Shown here piece after piece: positions 1 to 11,610 of a stretch of 64,000 nucleotides of DNA. Both the position numbers and the translations under genes were made by a program. The notes beneath the pieces were generated by a model, which made no database searches, was not told the DNA's origin, and saw only the letters and a program-made list of their open reading frames with translations. Every line of letters starts with the position of its first letter. Within the stretch, counting starts at the first letter, position 1. Origin of the DNA: Hypomesus transpacificus. Lineage: Eukaryota > Chordata > Actinopteri > Osmeriformes > Osmeridae. The stretch spans positions 2,402,450 to 2,466,449 of the forward strand of contig NW_025813837.1 of NCBI RefSeq assembly GCF_021917145.1. The letters are read 5' to 3'.

Positions 1-1821
1 GTGGACTGGCAGCGTCCCTAAACATGTCGATTATTATCATCTAAGTTCCACACTTTGTTCAGTCAAGTTCCCTCTAGTAAAACAAGAGTGCTGCTTCCTG
101 GTTTGAGCTAGCCCCGCCCGCTTGGCTTCGATGCATGTACGCAACAGGAACTTCAGGCCCGACAGCACACGCCTCACACTCCAGGAACCTCTGACTTGCC
201 AAACTTGCTCCTCCGCAAGAGGCATGTGACAGGAGGGGTCAGAGCAGAAGGAAACACATGAGACTACAGGCCTGAGCTCAGTCACACCAAAATAGTTCAC
301 AACTCGAGGGAGTTCAACAGAGCCTCAAGCTGTAAATGATCCTTCTTCACACGGGGGGAAAAACACTGTCCATTCGAAGATTATTTGCAAGGCAGAAATT
401 AACATAAATAACAGATGAGGAGTGAAAAGGGAGTGGGTTAAACCTCCTGTTGAGAGTCTTAACAGAGGCGTGTTGTTCTTAACAGAAACCCAACTGGAGT
501 AATATGAGCTTGAAGACCTTGGCTGCTGTGGAAGTTTTCCAGTCTCAATATGTGTGGTCTAGTACCAATAATAAACACACCATCACCTTGATACCACCGC
601 TAAACATAATGGGAGCTTGCATAAGAACAACAGGCCAGGAAAATTTACTGGTCAGTCACCTTGGCCTCAAGGTGTTCCACACTTCCTCGCCACAAGACAT
701 ACAATTAAATTAGACAAAAGACAATGCTTGCAACAGGGAAAATACTGACTGAACAGCAATAAAACCTGACACTGGAGATATAATGCCAGGGGGGGGGGTA
801 CTGAAGGACTGTTGAAACAGTCAAATCAACAATAGCCTCTTGTGTCATTCAGGATTTTCTTTGTCATCATGACGCAAAGAAGCAGGTCACAAAAGAAGGA
901 AGGCCATTCTGTAGCTCTGCCTGTATTCTATCTTGTTGCAGAGTGAAACAGTTTAGGAATAACGTTACTTCTTCATCAAATGAATCAATAAATATCAGGC
1001 CTTGTCTATGCCATCCAAGATTACTCTAATATCAACTAGCCTTCAAAATATAACCCTATGACAACCCCAACCTTTAGACCAACAGGGCCTCCCCCAAACC
1101 CTTACCACATACACGGGGGGACTTAAGTCGAAGTGGATTTGCATGGTAGTCCAGTCACTACTTAAAGGCCTATCTAGTATTTTATTGCAGTAAAACAGCT
1201 GGTTCTCGAGGAGCGCAGTAAATTGTAATCAGCAGCTACATGGCTACAACAACCCCATAGCACATTTTAAAGTTGCGAACGCTTACTGTTCAACTAAACG
1301 TTTACCAACCAAATCTCAAGACGCACAAAGGGCACGTCTCTTTAAATGTTGGCAAGCTGTATCTGAGACAGATATTTCAAACTGGTAATACGTAATGGGG
1401 AGCTGTTCTGGGAGGCCGACTAATAACATGATTTGCTAACATATTAAATCCCAATATATAAAAAGGCAAAGATAGCGTCATATTCGACGAAGGCTACCTC
1501 GGTTGAGCATCCACTTAAAAGTGGATTTTATGATCTGATAGCAAACGCTCAGAGGCAACATTAGTTGATAAGAAATCATCTAAATCCAGTAGATCGGTAA
1601 TACTAAATCAGCTTTTATTTGGATGGATAAAAAAATTGAAGTAGCTGGACGTGACGCAATGCCGACGTAAGACAGCCTACATCACATGTGTGAATAAACA
1701 TGAATTCATCTTTGTTAAAAGTCCTTACTATCACCGACTGGTCACCATAAACCAGCCTGTTGTGGGTTTCTGGTTAGCTTTACTTTTGTGTTACCGATAA
1801 ACAAAAAGTATTTCCACTCAC
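1..1821 (-). other. hk2: hk2 intron 1 (partial)
   Basis: This stretch lies downstream of the hk2 exon 1 donor on the minus strand, so it is read as the start of hk2 intron 1, which continues beyond the left edge. I searched both strands for the next hexokinase exon (expected to begin VDQYLYHMRL-like) and did not see it. Short open frames here have no family resemblance. There are no long repeats apart from a G run near 790. Confidence 0.6.
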
Positions 1822-1884
1822 TTTTTGCACCTGGTCATGGTGGAGTTCCGTAAAGTAGTAAGCCAACAGATGCGATGCTATCAT
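1822..1884 (-). CDS. hk2: hexokinase 2, coding exon 1 (5' partial gene)
   Basis: On the minus strand the ATG at 1884 opens a 21-codon exon beginning [14 protein letters not shown] and ending DQVQK. It is followed directly by a consensus donor (gtgagt, 1821-1816). Human HK2 starts almost identically ([14 protein letters not shown]...DQVQK), and its first coding exon also stops at codon 21. In the family this segment is the hydrophobic N-terminal helix that docks hexokinase on the outer mitochondrial membrane at VDAC; the enzyme phosphorylates glucose to glucose-6-phosphate. Only this exon lies in the window. HK1 starts similarly, but the residues MIASHLLAY and the neighbourhood (figla and add2, as around human 2p12-p13) favour hk2. 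The exon is too short to appear as a long open frame and was found by family recognition. Confidence 0.88.
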
Positions 1885-2160
1885 TGTCGGTTCTTGTCTA
1901 GAGCTAGCAAGCCAATTTCTTTCCAAGAGTAAATTTCCAGATAGCTCTTTAGCAGGCAGTCATAACCTTGCACACCGTCGTGGGCTCCTGTAAAAATCGA
2001 TACGCACAAACTATGACTTGGTTCAACTTCTAGCTCAAGTCATCAGTCTCAGTAACTTCCACCTACTTCTTGCGAAAAAGTAATTTGAGTATTCTGCGCG
2101 TCATCCAAGACATTACTGGCGATTGGCCAGAGGGAAGGTGTGGCGTACACGAATAAACTA
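1885..2160 (-). promoter_or_regulatory. hk2: hk2 5' leader and proximal promoter (inferred)
   Basis: This region is immediately upstream of the hk2 start codon on the minus strand. No clear TATA box is seen and the transcription start cannot be fixed from sequence. It should contain the 5' UTR because no acceptor precedes the ATG closely. The limits are inferred. Confidence 0.4.
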
Positions 2161-3822
2161 TGGTAATGATGCTAACACGTTCGCATCGCTTTTATCTATT
2201 TTATTACTGGACAGGGTATGTCTTTCAATGTCATTGCTCTTCTATAAAACGTCCCTCAAAAATAATTCATGTGACACAAAAAATCACATTAGGCCTATCA
2301 ATCTGAATGTTTGGTTGTATGTAGGTCTGTATGTGTGTGTGTGTATGTGTGTGTGTGTGTGTGTGTGTGTCATTCTTTTTTCTCAGCCATACCGTCAGTT
2401 TTGAATCATGAAATGGAAGTGGCACAGGGGCAAGGCGTTTGGCATTATCTTGACGTGCAGGCACAGGTGACGAGCACATATTGTTTTATACTAAATTCCT
2501 ATTGCTATTAGGCACTGACATAACAACATAGTGGGAAGGCAACTGGTGGTGCAGAGTCGCAGATCAGAACCCCATTTTTGTTCACTAGCACAGCACGGCC
2601 TTTTCCCACATGTGCTGTCGCCTCATCCACACACACAGTACTGCTCTCCCTCCCCCCGTCCCCGTCCCAGCGAGATAGAAAATATCCCACACTCGTTTGA
2701 TCCTAAAATGTACTCCGTATACTTTTCCATCTGTTTCATGATATATGTTAAAGAAGAAAATGTTGCCCACGGATCTCATCTGAGCCCAAGGTCAATAGGC
2801 GGCTGTAATTATACCTACCTCTCAGTTATAGCACTCAGGGTGCAAAGACCCATTGGACAGCTACACAGAATAAATTGCCCTGTAATTTCGTAAATTAACA
2901 GTTCTCTTTATTCCTATTCATTTTCATTACTGAATAAAGCTGTTTTATAAGCATCTGCAGAATATGTGAATTCGGTGGTGTGGAGGCAGACTTGTCTTGA
3001 CAAGCCACGTGTCCTTACATGGGTTGTGTATTCCCCCGGCGCCATAAAATCATAATCCATGCTCGAGCTCATGGTTGCAGAGGGTAATGTATGATCGAAT
3101 CCTTGGAAAAGTTGTGATCAAACTGTTAGTTTGACACAGTCGGTAGATAGAAGGGACCCCTCCTCAGTTGTCGTCTTCTATAGGCCACACTGTCAATAAG
3201 AGCGAGAGATAGATAGGGCGAAGATATAGGATAACTAGGTAATCTGCAATGAAGGTATTAGGGGATTAACTACTATTTATAACCTACAGTTTAAAGGGAC
3301 CGCAGAGTCATTGTATTTCTAATGTAAACTTAATTGTCGACAACATCAAATTGTACATGTAAAAAATAAAGTTGATAGGCTATTCCAAAACAACACTTTC
3401 TCGTCTTCAAATTAGGTTTATAAGGATACATATTGAATAGGCTATCAGCTAATATTTATGAGCTTGTATAACTTACTGTTATAAAGAGGCTTTCAAATAT
3501 ATAATGAGACTTATAATAACAATCAAAAATGTAGTATTGTATCTGAGTTACTGTCTGTCCTGTCGTGGTGTTCCCATTCATGATAATGTTGCCAGTGTCG
3601 TAGATTACCATTACTCCCATTGTTAGACTTGATCATTAAAGTATTCATATCAATTGTGCAATAATATATTTATGTATTTACGTATTAATTTTTTATCTCA
3701 GGTTCCATGGAACAATCCCAATGAGTAGTCATGACCTCTAGTGGTGACGTAGTGCTAGCAACCTGGCCCACTGCACGTGCGTAATTAGAGGCTGGCTAAA
3801 CACAGGTGGATGTTTTGGGGGG
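2161..3822. other. hk2-figla divergent intergenic region
   Basis: Spacer between two head-to-head genes. It holds a (GT)n tract at about 2331-2370. Near the figla side are an E-box-containing palindrome (gcacgtgc, near 3773) and a CAGGTG E-box (near 3803). No convincing gene is seen; the open frames at 2123-2900 are short and lie partly over the GT tract. Confidence 0.5.
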
Positions 3823-3830
3823 TATTTATT
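3823..3830 (+). promoter_or_regulatory. figla: TATA-like element of figla
   Basis: The sequence tatttatt lies about 107 bp upstream of the figla ATG, which would place transcription start near 3850-3860 with a short 5' UTR. It is an inference from motif and spacing only. Confidence 0.35.
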
Positions 3831-3936
3831 GGGGACTACCGTGACCACAGGTAAAATTGGCAGCCACAGGCAACAAACCAATTTTGACAGACCTCCAATG
3901 TTGTTAACTTTAACATTTTAAATTCTAATAGGTCCA

Positions 3937-5832
3937 ATGAGGGTCCCAGAGGCTGAAATAATGGGTGACATTTTAATGCGAGCAATAGGTGAGCCGGTGC
4001 TCCCTATTCACTGCAATGTTACAAAATTCAGACGCGGTTCCAACGGCCAGTATGTGGACGCAGAAGATTGGAGTGAAATTGTGAAGAGAAGACAAATGGT
4101 CAATGCCAAGGAACGCCAGAGAGTAAGTGGGAAAGAAAGATTAATATTATACTCCTATTGTGGGGCTGTCAGTGTCCCCCACATGCTACATCGCCAGTTA
4201 CAGGATAACGGTTATAAAACCGTGTTTATAGATACATATTCATAAAAAAATAAAAGGATATGCTGACCTGAGTCTCAGACTGAGACTCTCGTGAAGCACA
4301 AGGTTTCAATTCAGCTCATTATAGATGTAAACAGCAACCTAAGCCCACACAACGACAGATCTACCTTTTTTATTATTATTAACTTTACCGAGCCAATGGT
4401 CTATACCCATCCTTTGTCTATCCATCTGACAACAAAAACTATTGATGACTTTGGCATCGAGTCATATTCCTGCAATCTATTCAATAAATCACTTTTTTTC
4501 TCTGGTAATTCAGCAGTTTATGATGTATTAAATGTGCATAGTAAGTAAGTAAGACTTGATATAGCACTTTTCATACAATTGTGCATTAAGTTACTCAGGG
4601 TGCAAATTATACAATGACAATCGTGGTGTCAACTTCTTCTCCAGGGCATGTATCAACGTCCCAGACCTATTGTTTTTACCTCTTTTGGGGGTTCCAAGTC
4701 TTAATTAGGAGGGTCAGACCCTCCTGATTCAAACCCTACTGATCATCACTTCGTCATGCCAAAATGTATCAGAATTACAACTGCAGTGTTTAGACCAATG
4801 GCTGAATTGTTCTTGTTTTTTCCAGATAAGGAATTTAAATGGCATGTTCTCTCGATTGAAGCGCATGGTGCCTTTGATGCGTCGTGACAGGAAGCCTAGT
4901 AAAGTAGACACTCTTAAGGCTGCCACAGAATACATAAGGCTACTTGTTGCTGTACTACAGGACTCCGACACTGTGAGTTATTTCTTGTGTCAGGCTCTTG
5001 GCCGGAACTAGTTACATAACGAGAAATGCAGCCTCTCACTTTGAGCTTGTCCCTTGACTGGATGAAAAATACCTGCTTGTTTTAGAGTTTGTTTTTCTTC
5101 AGAATGCTGCAGGCCCCACTGATTTCCTCAGGAATGCAATCAACTATGCGACCACTGATGGCATCGCCAATGACATGTGGAGATTGGATGAGGTGACTAG
5201 CCATAGAGCAGATTTCACCAGGCAATTTCAGCAATGTCCATGTTGACATGCTGATGGTTAATCTCTGGTTTTATTCTGAATTGCAAAGACAGAGGTTTGT
5301 GTCCTAGTCCCTTAAAGTGCATTTAGGATGGACACGAAAGCTTTGACATTCTACCAGGGATACCCCTGGCATTAAATTCAGTGGTGTTGTTGAAATCGGT
5401 GTTTTCAAAAAACTTACACGCATCTCGAGATAGGAACTGCAGAAATTAAAATAACTAATTTGCATCTCCATCTCTCCACCTCCAATACCCCTCTCCCCCC
5501 CCACACCTCCCTCCCCACCTCCTTCCCCCAACACACTTCCCTCCCCCCCCCCCCCCCCCCCCCCCCCCCCACACCTCCCTCCCTTAATCACACAGATACT
5601 GGAGGGTGTGTCTGGCGAGGCAGACATGACAGATGCCGTGACCATGACCGTCCCTGTTGTCACAGCAGAGTACGGAGATACGGATGGAGACATGGGTGGG
5701 CTGGTGTTGCACCATTGTGTGGTGCCCACCTACCAGTACATCCTCCAAGTGGCCCCGGATCAGACTATGGTACTAACTGAACAAACCAACTATGTTGGCC
5801 CCAGCATGGAGCCGCTTGCTCCCACTTCATAA
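3937..5832 (+). CDS. figla: FIGLA, germline bHLH transcription factor
   Basis: Four coding exons: 3937-4122, 4826-4972, 5103-5192 and 5596-5832, joined in phase 0 to give 219 aa. The bHLH domain covers about residues 51-106. The basic region has the FIGLA signature NAKER, and helix 1/loop/helix 2 carry [19 protein letters not shown]. Intron 1 splits the basic region after Arg62. FIGLA dimerises with E12-type bHLH proteins in oocytes and activates zona pellucida and other oocyte genes through E-boxes. The start is the first ATG in frame; the following [10 protein letters not shown] resembles human PQAEVLEDVL, which supports it, and a second in-frame ATG lies at 3961. Outside the bHLH the protein is poorly conserved, as is usual for this factor. 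The last exon is preceded by a 28-C tract. The position beside add2 matches the human order. Confidence 0.93.
4540..4625. repeat. Fish interspersed repeat fragment in figla intron 1
   Basis: A gtaagtaagtaag stretch followed by acttgatatagcacttttca resembles the end of a common fish interspersed repeat, recognised from memory only. Family not determined. Confidence 0.3.
5543..5570 (+). repeat. C28 homopolymer in figla intron 3
   Basis: 28 consecutive C residues, starting 53 nt upstream of figla exon 4. Together with the C-rich flanks they form the pyrimidine tract of that acceptor. Homopolymers of this length are also error-prone in sequencing, so the exact length is uncertain. Confidence 0.85.
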
Positions 5833-6842
5833 ATGGACCAAGACGGAATTGTTAGAACGTTAGATTTGGTGTCAAACGAGGCTAAAGAATGGGAACCAGA
5901 CATTGCTTACATCCACCTAAACTGTCATGCCATTTGAAAGCTAAAGATGATGCAGTGTTTAGAGCAGACTCATTTACCTAGTTAATATACATCTGGTTTA
6001 AGTTACATTTCAACTATAGTGTAAACAAATATATATGGTGCTTGGGTTAATACTTGCGCTGCCGTGTTCCTGACTTTGACCTAGAACTGGAGCGATTACA
6101 TGGTTTCCACCAGGCTTTAGAAGAGCTTAATTATCACTGACTAAAATATATAGTATCACTAACGATCCCTTTGCTGCAATGACACAACTTTCAAGTCAGC
6201 GATATTAAAAAATAGACATCAAAGCATTGTCAAAGAGATGGACTCAGGCAAGCGGTAAAATAAAATAGCCAATCAGGTGACGCTTTCTGACATGATCAAC
6301 CTGGCAACTGCTAACGCAGGGGTGCAATTGGCAATCAGTCCGGAGCTTTGAATTTCAGATTTAATGAGTAGAAAACCTGACATGCTCAAAATACATTCAC
6401 TTGATCCGAACTGGGTTCTTCAATTGATGACCACCATTCTTTGGGTAAAGGGAGTCTCTTTTCAGGCAAATATCGTTTTTTCAATTCTTCACCTAATTGG
6501 ACCCTTCTTCGTCAGTTACAAGAAGCTTCCTTCAGCTGTCGTGTAGCCGTCCCTTTACAACTTCAGTAGCTTCTGTCTGCAGCTCGGAGGAGGCAAATGG
6601 TTCCTTGTGACCTGTATTGTTATAGAAGGTCCAGATCAGCTGAAAACTCATCCAAGAGCATGTAATAGAAGCATCCTTCAAAATGATTGCCTAACACTTT
6701 ATGTAATGCCTTGGAAAACTATGCCATGCCCATTTTTCTCTACTAAAGTGAAAGGGAATGCTAATGCTACCCAAAACCACAGCACATAAATTCCAATAAA
6801 ATGCAATTATAAATTCTAAGACCTTCAATAAAGCCATTTAAA
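5833..6842 (+). other. figla: figla 3' UTR and candidate poly(A) signals
   Basis: Non-coding sequence after the figla stop. AATAAA hexamers occur at 6795-6800 and 6837-6842, so the transcript may end near 6860; earlier weaker signals are possible. The 60-aa open frames in it have no recognisable similarity. Confidence 0.4.
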
Positions 6843-8185
6843 AATGAAGGTTTGCAATAGCCCCATCGATACCTTACCAATAGCAAATTGCTATAGAATC
6901 TGGATACTTGTCTTTGGCAGGGTCTTTAGCTTGTTTTCATAGAAAATACGATTCTCATGACTTACTCAGGGTCTTGAGCATGTGCAGATATGAAGTTTCA
7001 TCAGCTCAAAAGACAATGCTGAAGTATACATTTCGATGAATACTGTAGATGAATCCTATAGGGGTCCTATCAGAGATTTGTGGTATAAAGTTGAATGATT
7101 GTGGTCAAAGAATGGCTAAATGTTGCCCACAAGAGGTGAGAAATGTTGGTGCAGTCAGTTCTCCTAATCTTTGTATTCAATGCAGTTTTTTCACCTCAAG
7201 ATGATTCTAGAGTTTGAGGTCTGTGAAACTGATTTAAAAACATTATTTTACACAGACGCAAAATATTTTGGTGGGAAGTTTCTTGATATACATTTTTGTT
7301 TGTCGGCTAATCTGTAGTGAATTATTTATTTGCGGGATGGAAGAAATGCCACAATTTATTAAATTGGTCAATATTTTTGTTTGTATTTGTATTGGTTTAC
7401 ATTTTTCCATGTAATAAAATGGTCAGCATTATCTGGTTTGTGGATGTTTTCTATTTATAGAAAGTAAGCATTGTATTCCTAAATTTACAATAATTACCTG
7501 CAGAACAGCAGCGTGAACAGGTAGACGTTTTCTGTGTGTTAGGGAAGTATCTTTTGGAAACCTATTGTTTTTGGTTACAGGGTTAAGGCAAACCAGAAAA
7601 TGTTTCGTTTTCAGGTAAATACTGGAACTAAGTCGTTTAATAAAAACCATTAGGCTATGTCCCCACTGAGCTGCAGGATCACAAGAAATTACAGAAATTA
7701 TGGATTGTTATAAATATAACAATTGTCATTGTTGGCTTCCATTAGCTATCCATTAGGGTTCCCCATTCTGACCAGAAGATGGTGCCAGTTTGATCTATAA
7801 TTCATGGTTGGATATTTCAATGCAATGCGGTTCAAAACATTTATCTGTATGTTACAAATGATACAATTGAAGTGTACGATGTAATTTAGGGTTAGAACAA
7901 CTTATAAAATAAAAATAAACCTGATCCAAGATTTCCATATATATCATTTTTAGTTCCTACATTTTGGGAGCGCTTTATAGCGCAGGAACCACAGAGAACG
8001 GTGAATCGGCAGGCGTGGCAATTGGTTGGTCCATACGCGGTCAACGGTGAAAAACAGCGGGGACGTAGAATAAAGCCTTCAGACCCGAAACGCGTTGTAG
8101 GCTTGTCCACAGTCAAATCATTTATCGATGATTTAGTTTTTTTTCCTTCTCATTCTCTGCGGATCGCGTATTTAGTTTGTTTTTT
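6843..8185. other. figla-add2 intergenic, nothing recognised
   Basis: A/T-rich sequence with no supported gene on either strand and no obvious long repeat. Confidence 0.5.
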
Positions 8186-8245
8186 ATTTAAGGCTGTGGG
8201 CGTTACGCGCATCCACAAAGAAGAAGACGCGGAGAATGCATTGAG
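8186..8245 (+). other. add2: Candidate non-coding first exon of add2
   Basis: A T-rich TATA-like stretch (tttatttaag, near 8185) is followed by a CpG-containing segment that ends in gcattgag and a strong donor (gtgagc at 8246). This would suit a 5' UTR exon spliced to the first coding exon, whose upstream acceptor is near 11597. It is unsupported by any other evidence; transcript data would decide. Confidence 0.25.
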
Positions 8246-11200
8246 GTGAGCTGGAGCCTTTCATGTTGAAGATGATAGGTTTCTTTTCTTCAAAAAATCA
8301 TCAAATCAACACCCAGAACTTCATGTTGTTTCAAACTGGGAAAGGTGAACATTATTAAATACAGAGGAGCGACAGACAGATGCTGGTTCAAACCATTAGT
8401 GCTATTGCACCCTTTAACAATTTAACAACTACTATTGTGTAGCATAAGGTGCAATGGCCCAAAATACAGAAATCTAAATTAAGTGTTTGTTTTTAAACAC
8501 TAAAGTAGGCTGAATTATCTGGTCACTGATCTTGTGGTCGATTATTTTATTAGCCAGGCTAATCACTTTCAATCTGTCCCAGCCGAGGCCTATGATTTGT
8601 GTCTGCCTTTGAATATTAATATTAGGGCCTTGGCCATTATATTTCGTCTCTGTAGGCTAAGGTAATGTAAATACGCTATGTCCCTGAACTATGGTCACAT
8701 TGGTTTTGGTTGTTGTTAGCATACCCACACAGCATGCATATTGTTGTGCAGATGGATTTTGGCTTTCTGCTCTCGGCAGATGTCACGACGCTTATGAAAA
8801 CGTGAAAGCAGCTATTTCTTCTGTGCTACTCATAACATGGTTCACCTATTCTACTAGACGCTTACAGTGGGTGGGATTGTCATTGTCACAAGTCTCGTAG
8901 ACTTATTTACAACGGATAATGTGATATTGGCCTTTGCTGTGTGTCGCGGATGGCCATACGTCCGGTTGGCAGGTTTGGAGATGATCCGCTGTGGGTGCTG
9001 ATGTTGCAGCGCTGCGCGGGTGTTGCTAGGCAGCACGCGGCAGGCGGCCGCCTACCTGGAGCGAAATGCTATAGCCTAGGTTGCTAACAGCCTGTAAATG
9101 TCAGCTGAATATATCGGGTTGCTGTCTCTTATGTGGTGGAGTTATAGGCAGCAGACGACAACGACATATTACTATTTCGGCCAAGTGGGCTGAACTGAAT
9201 TGCTTTCAGTAGCATAGTTCGTGATTGATTTCAGCACACGACATGCGGCCTATATGACATGGAATCTTCTCCTGTGCATAGAAGAGATACAAACAGTAAT
9301 GTATTATCGAACCAGTATTTAATGTAGCCTAGCGACTGTACAATTAAACTGTACCCAGTTTAACATGAGCGCGTTATCTAAGTAAACTTTGATGCACCCA
9401 CATAACATTTCTGCTCTATTTGACATGGTATTAGACTGTTTGGGCCCATGTCCAGTAGACTATATGTTAACTTTTAAATCCTGCCATTTGAGATTAAATG
9501 AGATTTTTCATGGTCAGTAAAATTATGTTTCCCAAATATCTGATTTGAAGTTACAGTAGCTAAAATCAACTTGCCGGGTATGCTGAATTGCCTGGTAAAC
9601 AACAAACAATACAGACTTGTTACAAGTTACATAACTCATTGTATCCACAAGCATGTTTTCTTTCAGTAGCCTAATGAAAGTGGAGCCACATAAACCAATC
9701 CTGGGCTACTTATGTAATTATATTCCTATCTCCAAATGGGATATCACAGAGGATATATTTCTCTCAGAGGTGAAAGGCCCAACATAGCAATCCGGTGAAA
9801 GTGGATGCATTTCCATCAATCAATGAGTGAATGTAGCTCACATGGAGTTAATGCGGTTTCCACAAAGCTCTCTTCCACTTGGATGGACACAAGCTGAGAC
9901 TTATTAGTGGAGTCATCAGCCGGGTGCCCCATTTCTCCTGGTGTGGCCTCCCTGAAGCCCACTCCTGCCTGGTTGTATTATGGTGATATAATGCAGACAG
10001 GGCAGTGAAGATCAGATGATTTGCTGATGACATATGGACACCTCTTCAAGTTTGGTTTCCAAACTCTTTGACTCGTCTGAGAAACAAGGTGGGTAATGCG
10101 GAGGAGGAGGCACAGGGTAGGTAATGCGGAGGAGGTACAAGGAGAAGAGAGGCAGGTGGAGGAGAGAGGGGCATGTGGGTGAGAGAGGGGCATTTGGAGG
10201 AAAGATGGGCGGAGAAGAAAGGGGCAGGTGGAGGAGAGAGGTGCGGGTGGAGGGGAGAGAGGTGCGGGTGGAGGGGAGAGAGGCCGCAGATGTCCGTGAC
10301 GCCCTGTAGTCATTATATTTCTCCCAGGAGGGAGCAGCTCTGAGCCTGCTACCTTTGAGCAGCTGGGCCCCTCTCTGTTTGTGGGACACCGACACAAAGG
10401 GACTGATCAGTCCGTCACTGTGTTTGTGTTTGAGGGCTGTCACTGGGGTCTAAATGGCTGGGGAAGCAGTTCTGACCATTTGTAGTGTAAACGGATCAAT
10501 AAATAAAAAAGGACTACCTAACATGTCTGTGTTAGCATGATGCACCATGATCTATCTGGATGTGAGATAGAACGTGTATGAGAACGAGTCTTATCTAGAT
10601 ATTCATATTCCTGGGTGGTTGATTCCGGAGCCCTGTAGGGGCCTGTCTGTGTTGCTGTCAGTTTGGGCCTGTCTGTGTTGCTGTCAGTTTGGGCCTGTCT
10701 GTGTTGCTGTCAGTTTGGGCCTGTCTGTGTTGCTGTCAGTTTGGGCCTGTCTGTGTTGCTGTCAGTTTGGGCCTGTCTGTGTTGCTGTCAGTTTGGGCCT
10801 GTCTGTGTTGCTGTCAGTTTGGGCCTGTCTGTGTTGCTGTCAGTTTGGGCCTGTCTGTGTTGCTGTCAGTTTGGGCCTGTCTGTGTTGCTGTCAGTTTGG
10901 GCCTGTCTGTGTTGCTGTCAGTTTGGGCCTGTCTGTGTTGCTGTCAGTTTGCGAGGGGCGAGGACGGGAGTGAGGGTGTGGTGCTTTTGGGCCCTTATCT
11001 GCTTAGTGCAGAAAACTCTGCGTATTTATGAGTGTGTGTGTGGTTTGAATGGGGGAGGGGAAAGGGGATGGTCTGGCTCCTGTCTGGAGTCCTTTCCCGT
11101 AAGTCCAGGCTGGTTCTCCAATTACTGAGACTGACTTCCTGTTGGTATTATGCAGCCTTCTGAGCTCTTACTGCCAATGCTGCGTTTCTGCTCTCCTGTC

Positions 11201-11597
11201 TGGTTCAGTAAGCACACACACACATACACACACACACACACACAGCACCCTCTGGGGAGTAGCACATCTCTAATGTCTGAGGCTGGAAGGGAGGCTTTCA
11301 TGTCTGATGTTCCGGTCGCTCAAGCACAAGGTAGTAGTTGGTGAACCTCTGATAATCGTCCAGGTACATCGGAGTCTTACAAATCCACACGCTATTACTG
11401 CTATTACTATGAACTGTGCCTCTGGAAGGTTTCCGTTTGAGATCTAATAAATGTCTGTGCGTTGTAATTGGCTAATCAGCCCCCCTCTCTCTCCCACCCC
11501 CACCTCCTCTCCTCCACTCTCCCACCTGTCCCCTTATCCTCCTTCACCCCTCCCCTCCTTCGCCTCCGCTCTCCCAAGGTGGCGTCCCCTCCCCCAG
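8246..11597 (+). other. add2 upstream region or 5' intron
   Basis: No coding exon is recognised. It contains a purine-rich repeat stretch (10095-10285), a 26-bp minisatellite (10639-10950) and a CA microsatellite (about 11213-11244). Confidence 0.4.
10639..10950. repeat. 26-bp minisatellite, 12 copies
   Basis: Exactly twelve head-to-tail copies of a 26-bp unit beginning gggcctgtctgtg and ending gctgtcagttt, with no difference that I can see among copies. Because 26 is not a multiple of three, the array stays open in all three plus-strand frames. That produces long repetitive open frames (up to 184 codons) which are artefacts. Confidence 0.97.
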
Positions 11598-11610
11598 TGA
11601 GCTGTGGAGG

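Noticed and set aside
1815-1838. Minus-strand ATG reading MTRCKK followed by a donor
   Set aside because: The other frame of the same exon reads the hexokinase 2 N terminus with the conserved exon end, so this ATG is an out-of-frame internal one.
10639-10950. CRISPR-like array
   Set aside because: Copies are directly adjacent with no unique spacers, and the genome is that of a vertebrate.
10574-11128. 184-, 122- and 94-codon open frames of repeated Cys/Leu/Val residues
   Set aside because: They are three frames of the 26-bp minisatellite and have no independent support.
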